A stretch of 52,527 bases of DNA. Source: Candidatus Omnitrophota bacterium (GTDB lineage: Bacteria > Omnitrophota > Gorgyraeia > Aquiviventales > Aquiviventaceae). The position numbers and the translations under genes were made by a program. The DNA is taken from positions 1 through 52,527 of the forward strand of contig JACPRA010000038.1 of the NCBI GenBank assembly GCA_016190215.1, given 5' to 3'. Positions within the stretch are counted from its first letter, which is position 1, and every line of letters starts with the position of its first letter. Of this stretch, positions 17,954 to 27,305 are shown piece by piece. The notes under the pieces were generated by a model that made no database searches, was not told the origin of the DNA, and saw nothing but the letters and a program-made list of their open reading frames with translations.

Positions 17954-19390
17954 TTAGCGGCTCTCGACGTGCGCGAGCGGCTCCGCCTGGGCGCCCAGGG
18001 TGCGGGCCGCCTCGGCGTAGCATTCCGGCGTGCCGATGTCCAGCAGCCGCGCCTCGGAGCAGAACACGCGGGCGCGCCGGTGGCTGAGCAACGTCTGCAA
18101 ATTCGCTTCCAGGCTGTAGGCCCCCATGGGCCAGGACAGCACCAGCTCCCGGCTCAACACGTAGAGGCCGGCGTTCACCCAGCCGTCCGGCACCTCGGCC
18201 TGGGTGCGGAACCCCCGCACCTCGCCTTGCGGCCCCACGTCCCACACGCCTTTGTTGAGCGCGCGCCCTTCCACGTGGGAAGCGCGCACCGCCACGAGGG
18301 TGCCTTCCCGCGCTTCCCGGCTGTGCTGCTGCAGCACCGGCAGGATCGGCTGGGTCACCCACGTATCGCCGTTGAGCGCGACGAACGTGCCGGAGCGCAC
18401 CCGTTCCGCCGCGTAGCGCAGCGCCCCGCCGGTGCCCAACGGCTCCGGCTCCACGACCAGCTCAAGGTTCGGGATCGCGGCGGCTGCATCGGCGATGAAG
18501 GCTTGGAATTGCTCGGAGAGGTACTGGGTGGCCAAGATGAACCGGCTGAAGCCTTCCTGCTGCAGGCGGCGAAGCAGGTGCAGCAGGAAGGGGCTTTCCC
18601 CGACGGGCAAGAGCGGCTTGGGCGTGGCGGTCGTCAGCGTGCCCAGCCGCGTGCCACGCCCGCCGCACAAGATGATCACGTCGGTGGCCTCAGGGGCCGG
18701 CGCCGAGAGGCCCGGCGAGTCGGAGGCGGCACGGGCGGAGGCGGCCTCGCAGATCGGCGCCACCTGCACGACGGCCGGCCTGGGAAAACTGATGATGCGC
18801 TCCGGCGGCACCCCGGCCTCTTGCAAGCGCCTGACCACCGCCTCCTGGCCCGGCAGGGCGGAGACGACGATCTGGTCATACGCGAGCGAGTGGATGGCGT
18901 CCAGGGACAGCACCGGATAGCCGAAGAACCATGCGCTCGACGGCGAAAGCTCGGTCACCCCGGCGATCTCCAAGCCGAGCTCGCGCACCGTCAACAGCGC
19001 GATCTCGGCCATTTCATCCGTGCCGCACAATAAGACGGTGCGCGAGCCGGATTTGGCCAGGGCCGACAACCGCTGGCGGAGGAAGCGGCGCACGCCGCTG
19101 TAGAGCGTCAGCGAATGCTGGATGAATTCGTAGGTGAGGCGGGTTTTCTCGAGCAAGCCTTTGGGGGTGATGAGGTAGCGGATCCGGCTGCGCTTGGTGC
19201 CGGTGATTTTGATGTAGCCTTTCTTCGCCAGCCGGCGCAGCATCAGGTTGGTCAGCCCCAGCGCCGCGCCGATTTGGACGGAGAGGTCGCGCTGGGTCAC
19301 ATCGGGACGCTGCTCGAGGGCGTCGAGCAGATGCATGTCCCGGTACGCGCTGGGTTTGAGCTGGGGTGAGCTCTCACTGGCCCGGGGCAT
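17954..19390 (-). CDS. Three-domain fusion: winged-helix (MarR/EPS-associated type) + Rossmann-like domain + sugar-1-phosphate nucleotidyltransferase
   Basis: N-term DVTQRDLSVQIGAALGLTNLMLRRLAKKGYIKITGTKRSRIRYLITPKGLLEK (wHTH); middle RTVLLCGTDEMAEIALLTVRELGLEIAGVTE; C-term DVIILCGGRGTRLGTLTTATPKPLLPVGESPFL; one continuous 478-aa ORF. Confidence 0.87.
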   Translation of the reverse strand: MPRASESSPQLKPSAYRDMHLLDALEQRPDVTQRDLSVQIGAALGLTNLMLRRLAKKGYIKITGTKRSRIRYLITPKGLLEKTRLTYEFIQHSLTLYSGVRRFLRQRLSALAKSGSRTVLLCGTDEMAEIALLTVRELGLEIAGVTELSPSSAWFFGYPVLSLDAIHSLAYDQIVVSALPGQEAVVRRLQEAGVPPERIISFPRPAVVQVAPICEAASARAASDSPGLSAPAPEATDVIILCGGRGTRLGTLTTATPKPLLPVGESPFLLHLLRRLQQEGFSRFILATQYLSEQFQAFIADAAAAIPNLELVVEPEPLGTGGALRYAAERVRSGTFVALNGDTWVTQPILPVLQQHSREAREGTLVAVRASHVEGRALNKGVWDVGPQGEVRGFRTQAEVPDGWVNAGLYVLSRELVLSWPMGAYSLEANLQTLLSHRRARVFCSEARLLDIGTPECYAEAARTLGAQAEPLAHVESR

Positions 19391-19420
19391 ACGATCCCAT
19401 CAGCGTGCGCACCCTCAATT

Positions 19421-19435
19421 GTTCACAGTATGAAC
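19421..19435. promoter_or_regulatory. Operator-like palindrome GTTCA-cagta-TGAAC
   Basis: Perfect 5-bp half sites, 5-bp spacer, in the intergenic region upstream of the wHTH fusion gene. Confidence 0.6.
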
Positions 19436-19485
19436 GCAACACGTGAGTTACACCCCTGGAGTTCCGCTCAATGCTGGTGGAATTT

Positions 19486-19512
19486 GAAGATGTTCAAGTG
19501 GTGAACATCTTC
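19486..19512. promoter_or_regulatory. Operator-like palindrome GAAGATGTTCA-agtgg-TGAACATCTTC (same GTTCA-N5-TGAAC core)
   Basis: 11-bp perfect inverted repeat with 5-nt spacer; minus-strand TTGACA at 19535-19530 lies 17 bp upstream of GAAGAT at the palindrome edge. Confidence 0.65.
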
Positions 19513-19531
19513 CCTGAATTCGCCTGTCCTG

Positions 19532-21301
19532 TCAACGAAAAACGCGGGGACGCAGCAGGCGCACCAGGCCGGCGGAGGCGATGAGGATGAGGTAGGGTTC
19601 GAGCGGAGCGCGGTGCCGGTAGGCTGATTCCAGAAGGAGGTGCACCACGAGCCGCGACGCCACCACGGTGATGATGAGCCACCATCCCAGACGCGCCTGC
19701 GGACGGCGCAGCATCTCCCGGCCCATCACCACCAGGCCCGCCAGCGCCGCGCCGTACGCATACGCCCACAACCCGGCGGAATAGACGCTGCGCCGCACCA
19801 GGAACAACAGGTCGAACGATCCATAGCCCTGGTCCAGCAGCATCGCCGAGGCGTTGGCCGCCATCGCCTTCACAATCCGGCCGATGACCAGGACGGGGTG
19901 CGTCTGGAGCAGCTCCCAGGCCGCCGCCGGGTCGCGCCAGGGGTTCCACCAAAACTTCAGGTGCGGCGTCGTGTACGGGTAGGCAAACCACTGGTCATTG
20001 ATGCGCGCGTGAATCCCCGACCCGGCGCCGTGCACGAACGGAAACAACACCAGCAGGAACCCGCACGACAGCAGCGCGGCGTGCCGGAGCGCGGTGCGCC
20101 ACCCCACGATCAGCCGCATCCCCAGCACGATCCACAGCACCGCCGCGCCCCAGAAGGCAATGTTCCCTTCCCGCGTGGCGGCCGCCCACCCGAGCAGCAT
20201 CCCGATGCCCAGCATCCACCGGCCCACGCGCCGGGGCGACTCGGCGTAGCGCACCAGCGCCCACACCACCAGCAGCGTCCAGAACAGATCCAGCGCCTGA
20301 TGGCCGATGGCCGCCGCGGAGAACACCAGCAAAAAGTTGAGCGCGGCGAACGCCGCCGCCACCCGGGCCGTGGTCTCGTTGAACAACCGCCGGGCCACGT
20401 CGTAGAGCACCAGGCAGGCCGCCGCGCCGAGGAGCGATTGGATCGCGCAGACCGCGACATAATTCCGCCCGAGGAGCCAATAGACCAGCGCCAAAAACCG
20501 CACGTAGCCGGGCGCGAACAGCGGCAAGCTGCCCAGGGATGTCGAGCCTTCCCCGCTGACGAGTTGCCACGCGATGGCGTCATAAATCGGTCCATCCGAG
20601 CCGGTGTTGAGGAAATCCGGGCTGGAAAGGATGCGCGCCGCATAGAACAGCCGCAGCCCCAATGCCGCCAGGAAGATCGTGATGAGAAAGACTGCGGGGC
20701 GCCGCCACCATGCCGCCGCGCGGCCGGCAAGATCGCGCCGCAAGGATGAGGGAACCACGCGGCTTAGCCCGACGCCGGCCATCGCCGCGCCGATGGCGAA
20801 TCCGGGCGCGGCCAGGATGGACACGACCCACAATCCGAGGAACGCCACGGCCGGCGGCGCCCACTCCAATGAACAAACCCCGCCATCACGAACCCGTCGC
20901 CGGCAGGAGGCGATCCAGCCCTCCAGGCCGATCGTCCCGCCCACCAGCGCCACAGCCCAGACCAGCTGCCAATACCGGACATACCAGGCCGACAGGCCCG
21001 GCGGCAGGTGCCGCGTCAGCGACCAGGAGAGATGGGCCAGCAGGATGCACCAATGCGCGCCGAAGATGATGCCCAGCCGGCGCGGCCGCGGCACCGGCTC
21101 CGCGCCCGGCTGCCGGGCGATCCAGGCGAGATAGCTCCACAGGCTCATCCACGACAGGATCGGAAGGGGAAACACCCGCCCCTGAACCAGTAGGGGGATC
21201 TTCAGCGCGCCGCCGTCCCACCACCACACCTCAGCGAACATGACGGCGCAGACGATCAGAGCGAGGAAGGCCGCAGCGAGCACGCGCAGACGGGAACTCA
21301 T
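19532..21301 (-). CDS. Polytopic membrane glycosyltransferase (GT39/ArnT/PMT-like)
   Basis: 589 aa, many TM helices; DGPIYDAIAWQLVSGEG and ALNFLLVFSAAAIGHQALDLFWTLLVVWALVRYAES. Confidence 0.75.
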   Translation of the reverse strand: MSSRLRVLAAAFLALIVCAVMFAEVWWWDGGALKIPLLVQGRVFPLPILSWMSLWSYLAWIARQPGAEPVPRPRRLGIIFGAHWCILLAHLSWSLTRHLPPGLSAWYVRYWQLVWAVALVGGTIGLEGWIASCRRRVRDGGVCSLEWAPPAVAFLGLWVVSILAAPGFAIGAAMAGVGLSRVVPSSLRRDLAGRAAAWWRRPAVFLITIFLAALGLRLFYAARILSSPDFLNTGSDGPIYDAIAWQLVSGEGSTSLGSLPLFAPGYVRFLALVYWLLGRNYVAVCAIQSLLGAAACLVLYDVARRLFNETTARVAAAFAALNFLLVFSAAAIGHQALDLFWTLLVVWALVRYAESPRRVGRWMLGIGMLLGWAAATREGNIAFWGAAVLWIVLGMRLIVGWRTALRHAALLSCGFLLVLFPFVHGAGSGIHARINDQWFAYPYTTPHLKFWWNPWRDPAAAWELLQTHPVLVIGRIVKAMAANASAMLLDQGYGSFDLLFLVRRSVYSAGLWAYAYGAALAGLVVMGREMLRRPQARLGWWLIITVVASRLVVHLLLESAYRHRAPLEPYLILIASAGLVRLLRPRVFR

Positions 21302-22425
21302 GCGCGCAGGAGGCGGGCCAGGCTGTCCACGACGGCGGAGAGCTGGTCCGTGGAGAGCTCCGGGTAGAGCGGAAGCGAGAGGCAGGTCCGCGCGGCGGCT
21401 TCAGCGTTCGGATAACCGCCGGGGCGGGCCGTGATGAACGGCGCGAGCGCGGGCTGGGACGGCAGCGTCGTCGGGTAATGCACCGCCGTGACGATGCCCT
21501 GCTCGGCCAGCGCGGGCTGGATCCGGGCCCGCTGCTCCAGGCGCAGCGTATACAGGTGGTATATGTGATGATGGCCGGGCAATTCGCCGGGTAGGTGTGC
21601 CAGCTCCGCCACGCCCGCGCGGGTCAGCAACTGCGCGTACTGCCCCGCGTGCCGCCGCCGCGCCTGGTTCCCGGCGTCCACGTGGCGCAGCTTCACCCGC
21701 AGGATCGCCGCCTGCAGCTCATCCAGCCGGCTGTTGCGGCCGATGAGCTGGTGGTCGTACCGGCCGCGGTCTCCGTGATGGCGCAGCAGGCGCAGCCGCT
21801 CCGCGAGCGCGGCATCGCGGGTCACGACCATCCCACCGTCGCCGTAGCCGCCGAGGTTCTTCGTCGGATAAAAGCTCAGGCAGCCGGCATCGCCGAAGCT
21901 GCCCACGCGCCGGGCCGTGATCTGCGCGCCGAAGGCCTGCGCGCAATCTTCGATCACTTTCAGCCGGCGCTGCCGGGCAATGGCCAGCAGCTCATCCATC
22001 CGGCAGGGATGGCCGTAGAGATGCACGGGGATAAGGGCTTTGGTGCGGGGGGTGATGGCCGCGTGCACGGCCGCCGGGTCGAGCGTGTAGGTGTCGAGGT
22101 CAATGTCCGCGAACACCGGGGTCGCGCCGACGGCGACGATGGCTTCCGCCGTCGCGATAAAGCTGAAGGCGGTGGTGATCACCTCATCGCCCGGGCCGAT
22201 CTCCAGCGCCCGCAGCGCCAATTCCAGCGCATCGGTGCCGGAGGCCACCCCCACCCCGTGCGCGGCCTGGCAGAAGGCGGCGATCTCCTGCTCAAGTGCC
22301 TGCCCTTCCGGCCCCAACACAAATTGACCGCGATCCAACACGCGCTGGATCGCGGCGTCAATCTCCGCCTTCAAGCGGCGGTACTCAGCCGGGAGATCGA
22401 GAAAGGGTACCGGTACCGGCATCAT
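21298..22425 (-). CDS. DegT/DnrJ/EryC1 family aminotransferase
   Basis: VPFLDLPAEYRRLKAEIDAAIQRVLDRGQFVLGPE; EDCAQAFGAQITARRVGSFGDAGCLSFYPTKNLGGYGDGGMVVT. Confidence 0.92.
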   Translation of the reverse strand: MMPVPVPFLDLPAEYRRLKAEIDAAIQRVLDRGQFVLGPEGQALEQEIAAFCQAAHGVGVASGTDALELALRALEIGPGDEVITTAFSFIATAEAIVAVGATPVFADIDLDTYTLDPAAVHAAITPRTKALIPVHLYGHPCRMDELLAIARQRRLKVIEDCAQAFGAQITARRVGSFGDAGCLSFYPTKNLGGYGDGGMVVTRDAALAERLRLLRHHGDRGRYDHQLIGRNSRLDELQAAILRVKLRHVDAGNQARRRHAGQYAQLLTRAGVAELAHLPGELPGHHHIYHLYTLRLEQRARIQPALAEQGIVTAVHYPTTLPSQPALAPFITARPGGYPNAEAAARTCLSLPLYPELSTDQLSAVVDSLARLLRA

Positions 22426-23356
22426 GTTTCGCTTTAAACCAGGCCGCCGTTTGGCGCAGCCCATCCGCAAAGGTGACCGTCGGCTCCCAGTGCAGCACGC
22501 GCCGCGCCAGGGAGATGTCGGCCCGCGTGCGCCGCACGTCGCCGACGCGGGCCGGCAGGTGCGTCGGCGCCACGTCGGTGCCGAAGAGCGCGTTGAGCGC
22601 CTGCAACACGTCCAGCACCGAATGGGTTTCCCCGCAGGCGATGTTGAACACCCCGCCGCCCGCCCCCGGCGCCACCGAGGCGCGGATGGTGCCGGTCACC
22701 ACGTTCTCGATGAACGTGAAATCCCGCGACTGCTGCCCGTCCCCGTAGACCGGCGGGGACTCGCCCTGCAGCACGCACGCGATGAATTTGGGGATCACGA
22801 CCGCATAGTCGTTGTCCAGCCCTTGCCGCGGGCCGAAGACGTTGAAATACCGCACGCTCACCGCGTCCAGCCCGAAGCTGCGGGAAAAGAGCCGGCAGAA
22901 CTGCTCGCCGCAGAGCTTGGAGAGGGCGTAGGGGGAGATCGGTTCGGTCGGCTGCTGCTCCGTCGAGGGCAGCCGCTCGGTGTTGCCGTAGACCGAGCTG
23001 GACGAGGCCAGCACCAGGCGCCGGACGCCCGCGGCCTTCGCCGCCTCCAGCACGCGCACGAGGCCGAGGATATTCACGTCGGTATAGCCGGCCGGGTCGC
23101 TCATGGACTTCGGCACGCTGCGCCACGCCGCTTCATGGATCACGTACTCGATGCCCTGCATCGCCCGGCGCACCGGCTCGGGGTCGCGGATATCCCCCTG
23201 CACGAATTCCACGTGGCTGCGCACCGGCTCGAGGTTCTCCAGCCGGCCGGAAGAGAGATCATCCAGCACGCGCACGGCATGGCCCTCGCGCACCAGCCGT
23301 TCGGCGATGTGGGAGCCGATGAACCCTGCTCCGCCGGTGACGAGATAGCGCGCCAT
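22385..23356 (-). CDS. NAD-dependent epimerase, UDP-GlcNAc/UDP-glucose 4-epimerase-like
   Basis: RYLVTGGAGFIGSHIAERLVREGHAVRVLDDLSSGRLENL; SSSSVYG; YALSKLCGEQF. Confidence 0.92.
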   Translation of the reverse strand: MARYLVTGGAGFIGSHIAERLVREGHAVRVLDDLSSGRLENLEPVRSHVEFVQGDIRDPEPVRRAMQGIEYVIHEAAWRSVPKSMSDPAGYTDVNILGLVRVLEAAKAAGVRRLVLASSSSVYGNTERLPSTEQQPTEPISPYALSKLCGEQFCRLFSRSFGLDAVSVRYFNVFGPRQGLDNDYAVVIPKFIACVLQGESPPVYGDGQQSRDFTFIENVVTGTIRASVAPGAGGGVFNIACGETHSVLDVLQALNALFGTDVAPTHLPARVGDVRRTRADISLARRVLHWEPTVTFADGLRQTAAWFKAKHDAGTGTLSRSPG

Positions 23357-23361
23357 CGCGG

Positions 23362-24699
23362 TTACAGCTTCACCAGGCGGGCGGACCGGACCGAACGATA
23401 TTGATTGCGCGTATCGAGGATGAGCGGAGCGTGCCGGAGGACCAGGCCGTAATCCACGCCGGAATGGTTGGTCAGGATCACCACCCCGTCGGCCTGTTTC
23501 AGCCGCGCCGCCGTCAGCGGGACGGAGCGGTACACGCCGCCGTGCAGTTGCGCGGAGGGCACGTGCGGGTCGTGGTAGCTCAGGCGCGCGCCGCGCTCGA
23601 CGAGCTCATGCGCGACGTCAAAGGCGGGCGAATCGCGCAGATCGTTGACATCTTTCTTATAGGCGAGGCCCAGGAGGAGGATGCGCGACCCCTTCAGCGC
23701 CTGCCGGCGCTCGTTCAGCGCGGCGGCCAGCTTCTCCACGACGTGGCGCGGCATCGCGCGGTTGGTTTGGTCCGCCAGCTCGATGAACCGCGCCTCAAAC
23801 CCGTGCAGCCGCGCCTTCCAGGCGAGGTACATCGGGTCGGAGGGGATGCAATGGCCGCCGATGCCCGGGCCGGGGTAAAACGGCATGAAGCCGAACGGCT
23901 TGCTCGCGGCCGCCTCGATCACTTCCCAGACGTCCAGCTTGAGCGTGTCGCACATCAGCGCGATCTCATTGACCAAGCCGATGTTCACCGCGCGGAAGGT
24001 GTTCTCGAGCAGCTTCACCATCTCCGCCACCTTGGTGGACGACACCGGCACCACGCGGGTGATCACCTGCCCGTAGAGCAGGCTGGCCGCGGCCAAGCAG
24101 CGGGGCGTCACCCCGCCGATCACCTTGGGGATCGTCGTGGTCTGGTACGTGGCGTTGCCCGGGTCAATCCGCTCCGGGGAAAACGCCAGGCAGAAATCCC
24201 GTCCCGCCTTCAGGCCGTCCGCTTGCAGCATCGGCAGGATCACCTCGTCCGTCGTGCCCGGGTACGTCGTGCTCTCCAGCACGATCAACTGCCCCCGGCG
24301 CAACGACGCCGCGATCGGGTGGGCGGCGGCGAGGATGAAGGAAATGTCCGGCTCCCGCGTCTTGCGCAGCGGGGTGGGCACGCAGATGATGATGGCGTCC
24401 AGCTCATCGAGCCCCTCCAGCGTGTCGGCGGCCCGCAGGCGCCCGCCGCGGATGAGCCGCGCGAGCTCCCCGTCGGCGATGTCCGGGATGTACGACCGCG
24501 CGGCGTTGACGTTCGCCACGCGCCCCGCATCCACGTCCAACCCCGTGACCTGGAACCCCGCCTTGGCGAACTCCACCGCCAGCGGCAGGCCCACGTACCC
24601 CAGGCCGATGACGCCGACCCGGGCGGTCTTCTGTTCCAAGCGCCGGGTTAGCTGGTCCAGCGGCGTTGCTGCAGATACGCGTCCAGTGCGTTGTCCCAT
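23362..24699 (-). CDS. Nucleotide-sugar dehydrogenase (WecC/WbpA type)
   Basis: RVGVIGLGYVGLPLAVEFAKAGFQVTGLDVD; LESTTYPGTTDEV; PGPGIGGHCIPSDPMYL. Confidence 0.93.
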   Translation of the reverse strand: MGQRTGRVSAATPLDQLTRRLEQKTARVGVIGLGYVGLPLAVEFAKAGFQVTGLDVDAGRVANVNAARSYIPDIADGELARLIRGGRLRAADTLEGLDELDAIIICVPTPLRKTREPDISFILAAAHPIAASLRRGQLIVLESTTYPGTTDEVILPMLQADGLKAGRDFCLAFSPERIDPGNATYQTTTIPKVIGGVTPRCLAAASLLYGQVITRVVPVSSTKVAEMVKLLENTFRAVNIGLVNEIALMCDTLKLDVWEVIEAAASKPFGFMPFYPGPGIGGHCIPSDPMYLAWKARLHGFEARFIELADQTNRAMPRHVVEKLAAALNERRQALKGSRILLLGLAYKKDVNDLRDSPAFDVAHELVERGARLSYHDPHVPSAQLHGGVYRSVPLTAARLKQADGVVILTNHSGVDYGLVLRHAPLILDTRNQYRSVRSARLVKL

Positions 24700-25562
24700 G
24701 GTCTCAGTGCCCTTCCAATCAGCGCCGGCAGGTTCCGGCTCGTGAGCATCGAATAGCGCGGGCGCGGGGCCGACCGTCCGGCGTCCGACATCCGAACGGC
24801 GCGCAGCAGCGAGGCCGGGCGCCCCAGCCGCTCCAAGATGCGCTGCGCGAATTCCACCCGCCGGCAGCCGCCGGCATTCGTCACATGATACACGCGCGGC
24901 AGGCGCTCGTTCCGGCGCGCCGCCAGGGCGCCGGCCAGCGCCTCCAGGGCGTCCGCCGCGTCCTCGGTATAGGTCGGCGATGTCGCCTGGTCCGCAAACG
25001 CTTCAATCGGCTCGCCCCGCTGCGCGGACTCGACGATCGCATCGCAGAAGTTCCGCCGGCCCGGCCCGTACAGCGTGCTCACGCGCGCGACATAGCCGCC
25101 GGCGTATCCCAGCGCCACCGCTTCGCCGGCCAGCTTCGTCCGGCCGTAGACGCTCAGCGGGCGCGGCACGTCCTCTTCGTCGTAGGGCCGCCCCTGCTCG
25201 CCGTCAAAGACGTAGTCGGTGCTGAGCGCGACCAGCAGCGCGCCGGTGCCCTGCACGGCCCGGCAGACATGCTCCAGCGCCCACACGTTGAGCCGCTCCG
25301 CGTCCTGCGGCTCCTGCTCGCAGCGGTCCACGTCGGACATCGCCTGCGCATGCAGCACCACATCCGGCCTGGCCGCCCCGATCAGCCGCCGCACCGCATC
25401 CTCGTCGGTCAGATCGCACGCGCGATACGCCGCGTCCGCGGGAGCCCCGGGCAGCGCCGCCGGGCGCCTGGCGGCGCCGGTGACCTCGTTACCGGGACGC
25501 GCGAACCGCGCCAGGAGCGCTTGTCCCAGCAGACCGGTCGAGCCAGTGATAAGAATCTTCAC
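24648..25562 (-). CDS. rfbD: dTDP-4-dehydrorhamnose reductase
   Basis: MKILITGSTGLLGQALLARF; LSTDYVFDGEQGRPYDEEDVPRPLSVYGRTKLAGE. Confidence 0.9.
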   Translation of the reverse strand: MKILITGSTGLLGQALLARFARPGNEVTGAARRPAALPGAPADAAYRACDLTDEDAVRRLIGAARPDVVLHAQAMSDVDRCEQEPQDAERLNVWALEHVCRAVQGTGALLVALSTDYVFDGEQGRPYDEEDVPRPLSVYGRTKLAGEAVALGYAGGYVARVSTLYGPGRRNFCDAIVESAQRGEPIEAFADQATSPTYTEDAADALEALAGALAARRNERLPRVYHVTNAGGCRRVEFAQRILERLGRPASLLRAVRMSDAGRSAPRPRYSMLTSRNLPALIGRALRPWDNALDAYLQQRRWTS

Positions 25563-26526
25563 GCAATCGCTCTTTCAATGGCTGCCACCACGGCTGGTTG
25601 GCTTGGTACCACCGCACCGTGGCGGTCAGCGCCTCTGTGAACGTGGCGCGCGGCTTCCATCCCAAGGCCTGGAGCCGCCGGCAATCCACCGCATAGCGGC
25701 GATCATGGCCGGGGCGGTCCGCCACGCGCCGGATGAGCGTCTCGGGCTTGCCGAGCGCCCGCAAGATGGCATGCGTCATGTCCAGGTTGGCGCATTCGGA
25801 CGCCGTGCCGATGTTGTAGACGCCGCCGGGCTCGCCCTGCTCCAGGAGCAGCTCCAGCGCGCGGCAGGTGTCCTCGACGAAGAGCCAGTTGCGCCGCTGC
25901 AGCCCGTCGCCATAGACCGGCAGGGCCGCATCGGCCATGGCGTTGGTGATGAATAAGGGGATCAGCTTCTCGGGAAACTGGAACGGTCCGAAGTTGTTGG
26001 TCGGCCGCGCGACGATGACCGGCAGGCGGTACGTGCGGAAATAGGCCTGGGCCAGCAGGTCCGCGCCGGCCTTGCTGGCGGCATAGGGGCTGGTGGGCGT
26101 CAGCGGATCCGTTTCGCGGAAGGCCACACCCTCCGGGGCGGGCCCGTACACCTCATCAGTGCTCACATGCAGGAACCGCGGCACCTTGCGCTGGTGGGCC
26201 TGGGCCAAGAGCTGTCCGGTGCCCTCCAGATTGGTCCGCAGGAACGCGGCCGGGTCGGTGATGGAGCGGTCCACGTGCGTTTCCGCCGCGAAATGGACGA
26301 CGGCCTCGCAGCCGTCCATCGCCTCGGCCACCGCGCGGCCGTCGCAGATATCGCCTTCCAGCAGCGCATAGCGCCCGCCGCCGTCCACGTCGGAGAGGTT
26401 GGCCCGATTGCCGGCATAGGTGAGGCGGTCCAGGTTGCGAATGTCGTCCTGCGGGTGGCGGCTCAGCCAATGGCGGATGAAGTTCGACCCGATAAACCCC
26501 GCCCCGCCGGTGACGAGCAGTTTCAT
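25489..26526 (-). CDS. rfbB: dTDP-glucose 4,6-dehydratase
   Basis: MKLLVTGGAGFIGSNFIRHWL; HVSTDEVYG; SPYAASKAGADLL; VARPTNNFGP. Start set at 26526, not 26658. Confidence 0.93.
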   Translation of the reverse strand: MKLLVTGGAGFIGSNFIRHWLSRHPQDDIRNLDRLTYAGNRANLSDVDGGGRYALLEGDICDGRAVAEAMDGCEAVVHFAAETHVDRSITDPAAFLRTNLEGTGQLLAQAHQRKVPRFLHVSTDEVYGPAPEGVAFRETDPLTPTSPYAASKAGADLLAQAYFRTYRLPVIVARPTNNFGPFQFPEKLIPLFITNAMADAALPVYGDGLQRRNWLFVEDTCRALELLLEQGEPGGVYNIGTASECANLDMTHAILRALGKPETLIRRVADRPGHDRRYAVDCRRLQALGWKPRATFTEALTATVRWYQANQPWWQPLKERLREDSYHWLDRSAGTSAPGAVRASR

Positions 26527-27305
26527 ACCGGGAGGCCCTGTCTGCTGTGTGCTGTCTGCTGTGTGCTCTGGGAGGCGTGCTGACGCTTGAACTCCCGTTC
26601 CCGCACGAGTGTAGTCGCGCGATAGAGGGTTTCCGGCAAGCCGGCGTCCGTCCACCATCCCTGCAGCGTGTCATAGGCCAGATCGCCGGCTCGGAGGTAG
26701 GCGTTGTTGACGTCGGTAATCTCCAGCTCGCCGCGGCCGGAGGGCCGGAGGGTGCGGATGATCTCGAAGACGGAGGGATCGTACATGTAGATGCCGGTGA
26801 CGGCGAAGCGCGATTTCGGCTGGCGCGGCTTCTCCTCGATGGACACCACCCGCCCCTCGCGCACCTCGGCCACGCCGAAGCGCTCCGGGTCCTCGACTTC
26901 CTTCAGCAGGATGCGGGCCCCCTTCGGCTGCGCGGCAAACCGCTCCACGAACGGGCGGATGTTGTCCTCCAGGAGGTTATCGCCCAGGACCACTACCACC
27001 CGATCGCCTTCGGAGAAATGCTCCGCCAGCCGAAGCGCGGCCGCGATACCGCCTTCGCCGCGCTGGTAGGTATAGTTAAGGTGCTTGAGGCCGAACTCTT
27101 CCCCGTTGCCCAGCAGGCGCAGGAAATCCCCCGCGTTGTTGCCGCCGGTGACGATCATGATCTCCGTCACGCCGGCGTCCACCAGCGTTTGGATCGGGTA
27201 ATAGATCATCGGCCGGTTATAAATCGGCAGCAGGTGCTTGTTGGTGATGCGGGTCAGCGGCTCCAGCCGCGATCCCAACCCTCCCGCCAGTACCACGCCT
27301 TTCAT
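26523..27305 (-). CDS. rfbA: Glucose-1-phosphate thymidylyltransferase
   Basis: MKGVVLAGGLGSRLEPLTRITNKHLLPIYNRPMIYYPIQTLVDAG; C-terminal tail QHASQSTQQTAHSRQGLPV encoded by heptad repeat. Confidence 0.93.
   Translation of the reverse strand: MKGVVLAGGLGSRLEPLTRITNKHLLPIYNRPMIYYPIQTLVDAGVTEIMIVTGGNNAGDFLRLLGNGEEFGLKHLNYTYQRGEGGIAAALRLAEHFSEGDRVVVVLGDNLLEDNIRPFVERFAAQPKGARILLKEVEDPERFGVAEVREGRVVSIEEKPRQPKSRFAVTGIYMYDPSVFEIIRTLRPSGRGELEITDVNNAYLRAGDLAYDTLQGWWTDAGLPETLYRATTLVREREFKRQHASQSTQQTAHSRQGLPV
26538..26568. repeat. CTGTSTG heptad tract inside the 3' end of rfbA
   Basis: ctgtctgctgtgtgctgtctgctgtgtgctc; flanked by GGGAGGC at 26530-26536 and 26570-26576. Confidence 0.85.

Noticed and set aside
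19486-19512. Rho-independent terminator
   Set aside because: Stem is not GC-rich and no T-tract follows on the minus strand; shares its core with a second palindrome, so operator preferred
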